The notes below the pieces were generated by a model, which had not been told where the DNA came from, made no database searches, and saw only the letters and a list, made by a program, of their open reading frames with translations. A stretch of 34,075 bases of DNA from Micavibrio sp. (GTDB lineage Bacteria > Pseudomonadota > Alphaproteobacteria > Micavibrionales > Micavibrionaceae): assembly GCA_002687495.1 (NCBI GenBank), contig NZAJ01000048.1, forward strand, positions 1-34,075. The letters run 5' to 3'. The position numbers and the translations under genes are program-made. Shown one piece after another: positions 33,061 through 34,075 of the stretch; position 1 is the stretch's first letter; each line of letters begins with the position of its first letter.

Positions 33061-34075
33061 ATGAAAAATTTACCATTTTGGGTATTTGTAAAAATCTGGA
33101 ACCAGCGCATGCGCCAAGCGACGCCTGATATTCATATTCAAATGGCCAATTGGCTAGAGCATAGCTGGATAAATGGGGATAAGCGCTTATTGTTAATGGC
33201 CTTTAGAAGTGCAGGAAAAAGCACAATAGTAGGTTTGTTTGCCGCATGGCTACTCTATCGAAATCCGGACTTAAGAATTTTAGTTCTCGCCGCTGATCTG
33301 GCTCTAGCAAAAAAGATGGTGCGAAATGTTAAACGCATTATCGAAGCACATCCCTTAACGGGAAAGCTTAAGCCGCATAAAGCCGATCAATGGGGAGCAG
33401 AGCGTTTTACGATCAATCGCACATTAGAGCTGCGCGATCCTTCGATGTTGGCAAAAGGCATAACAGCCAATATTACGGGCAGCCGCGCCGATGTGATTAT
33501 CTGCGATGATGTCGAAGTGCCGAACACGTGTGATACGGCGGATAAACGCGCAGCACTGAGAGAGCGGCTTGCCGAAAATGAATTTGTTTTAGTACCGAAC
33601 GGCACGCAGCTTTATATCGGTACGCCCCATAGCTGGTACACGATTTACGCCGATGTCGCGCGTGAAGAAATTGGTGAAACCCAGCCTTTTCTGAACGGTT
33701 TCAGCCGCCTGGAAATTCCTGTGCTTGATGAGGGTGGGCAGAGCGCATGGCCTGAACGTTTTGCGCTAACAGATATCGAGCGTATGCGACTGGCAGCAGG
33801 CCCAAATAAGTTCAGCGCGCAGATGATGCTAACGCCTGTAAACATTGCCGAAGGGCGTTTAGACCCTGCCGCGTTTCGCCGTTATGAAGCGGCGCTGGAT
33901 TACACCAAGGAAATTCATCTGATGCTGATCGGCGACCGTAAAATGGTGTCCGCCAGCGCGTGGTGGGATCCTGCCTTTGGCAGTGCAAGCGGGGATGCTA
34001 GTGTGCTGGCTGTCGTGTTTACCGATGAAACAGGCGGGTATTGGCTGCATCGTTTGGAATATATTCGCGCGCAAA
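33061..34075 (+). CDS. Terminase large subunit (partial, runs off the window)
   Basis: ATPase-nuclease that packages DNA. The 338 visible residues start MKNLPFWVFVKIWNQRM, with Walker A AFRSAGKST at about 47-55 and Walker B VIICDD at 145-150. The nuclease domain begins with WWDPAFGSASGDASVL near residue 301, where D303 is a probable metal ligand. The frame stays open to the end of the window. A GAGGT site is just upstream. The order after the fibre and a small protein corresponds to T7 gp19 (586 residues). Confidence 0.93.
   Translation, partial: MKNLPFWVFVKIWNQRMRQATPDIHIQMANWLEHSWINGDKRLLLMAFRSAGKSTIVGLFAAWLLYRNPDLRILVLAADLALAKKMVRNVKRIIEAHPLTGKLKPHKADQWGAERFTINRTLELRDPSMLAKGITANITGSRADVIICDDVEVPNTCDTADKRAALRERLAENEFVLVPNGTQLYIGTPHSWYTIYADVAREEIGETQPFLNGFSRLEIPVLDEGGQSAWPERFALTDIERMRLAAGPNKFSAQMMLTPVNIAEGRLDPAAFRRYEAALDYTKEIHLMLIGDRKMVSASAWWDPAFGSASGDASVLAVVFTDETGGYWLHRLEYIRAQ

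Overview
The window comes from an AT-leaning alphaproteobacterium. Supporting features are the split-type transhydrogenase alpha subunit (pntA followed by a second small subunit), a zeta-type (DUF1476) F1-ATPase inhibitor, a cysteine-free L36 ribosomal protein, the alphaproteobacterial style of MreBCD-PBP2-RodA cluster, and a GAAC-N7-GAAC site matching the alphaproteobacterial LexA box. I cannot name the genus; a low-GC Rhodospirillales/Micavibrio-like lineage is only a guess.

Layout. Positions 1-1325 hold a leftward transhydrogenase operon whose alpha subunit carries an odd lysine/threonine/serine tail. Positions 1556-8730 are one rightward operon: a LapE/LapB/LapC-like type I secretion system (TolC, ABC exporter with a dead C39-like domain, HlyD adaptor) followed by a CHASE2 adenylate cyclase. 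A convergent gene (8748-9968) encodes a cyclic-nucleotide-binding EAL phosphodiesterase, so cAMP production, c-di-GMP breakdown and adhesin-type export sit side by side. Then come rpmJ and the cell-elongation cluster mreB, mreC, mreD, mrdA, rodA (10170-16127), the leftward bolA-type/grxD iron-sulfur pair, a gap with a possible small RNA, the ATPase inhibitor gene, purC, and a leftward pair made of an HTH-orotate phosphoribosyltransferase fusion and nadK.

From about 20430 to the right edge the window is a T7-like (podoviral) late gene cassette: two accessory genes, a small protein, portal, scaffold, capsid, probable decoration protein, tail tubular proteins A and B, a small internal-virion-like protein, a tail fibre/spike, a possible small terminase and the large terminase (cut by the window end). 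The order follows T7 genes 8-9-10-11-12-(14)-17-(18)-19, but no equivalents of the large T7 internal proteins 15 and 16, no integrase and no replication genes are visible. The cassette begins at a promoter overlapping a LexA-like SOS box. It is interrupted by cargo-like units: an antisense PilZ gene, a small membrane protein with its own strong terminator, and an OmpA-like membrane protein with its own terminator. Two non-coding stretches (24459-24795 and 25898-26212) are rich in hairpins.

The most unusual items are the HTH-OPRT fusion beside the SOS-type operator at the prophage edge, the PilZ cargo gene, the reduced T7-like cassette that may be a defective prophage or gene-transfer-agent-like element, the structured non-coding segments, and the basic tail on PntA. 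No tRNA, rRNA, insertion sequence or CRISPR array was recognised.
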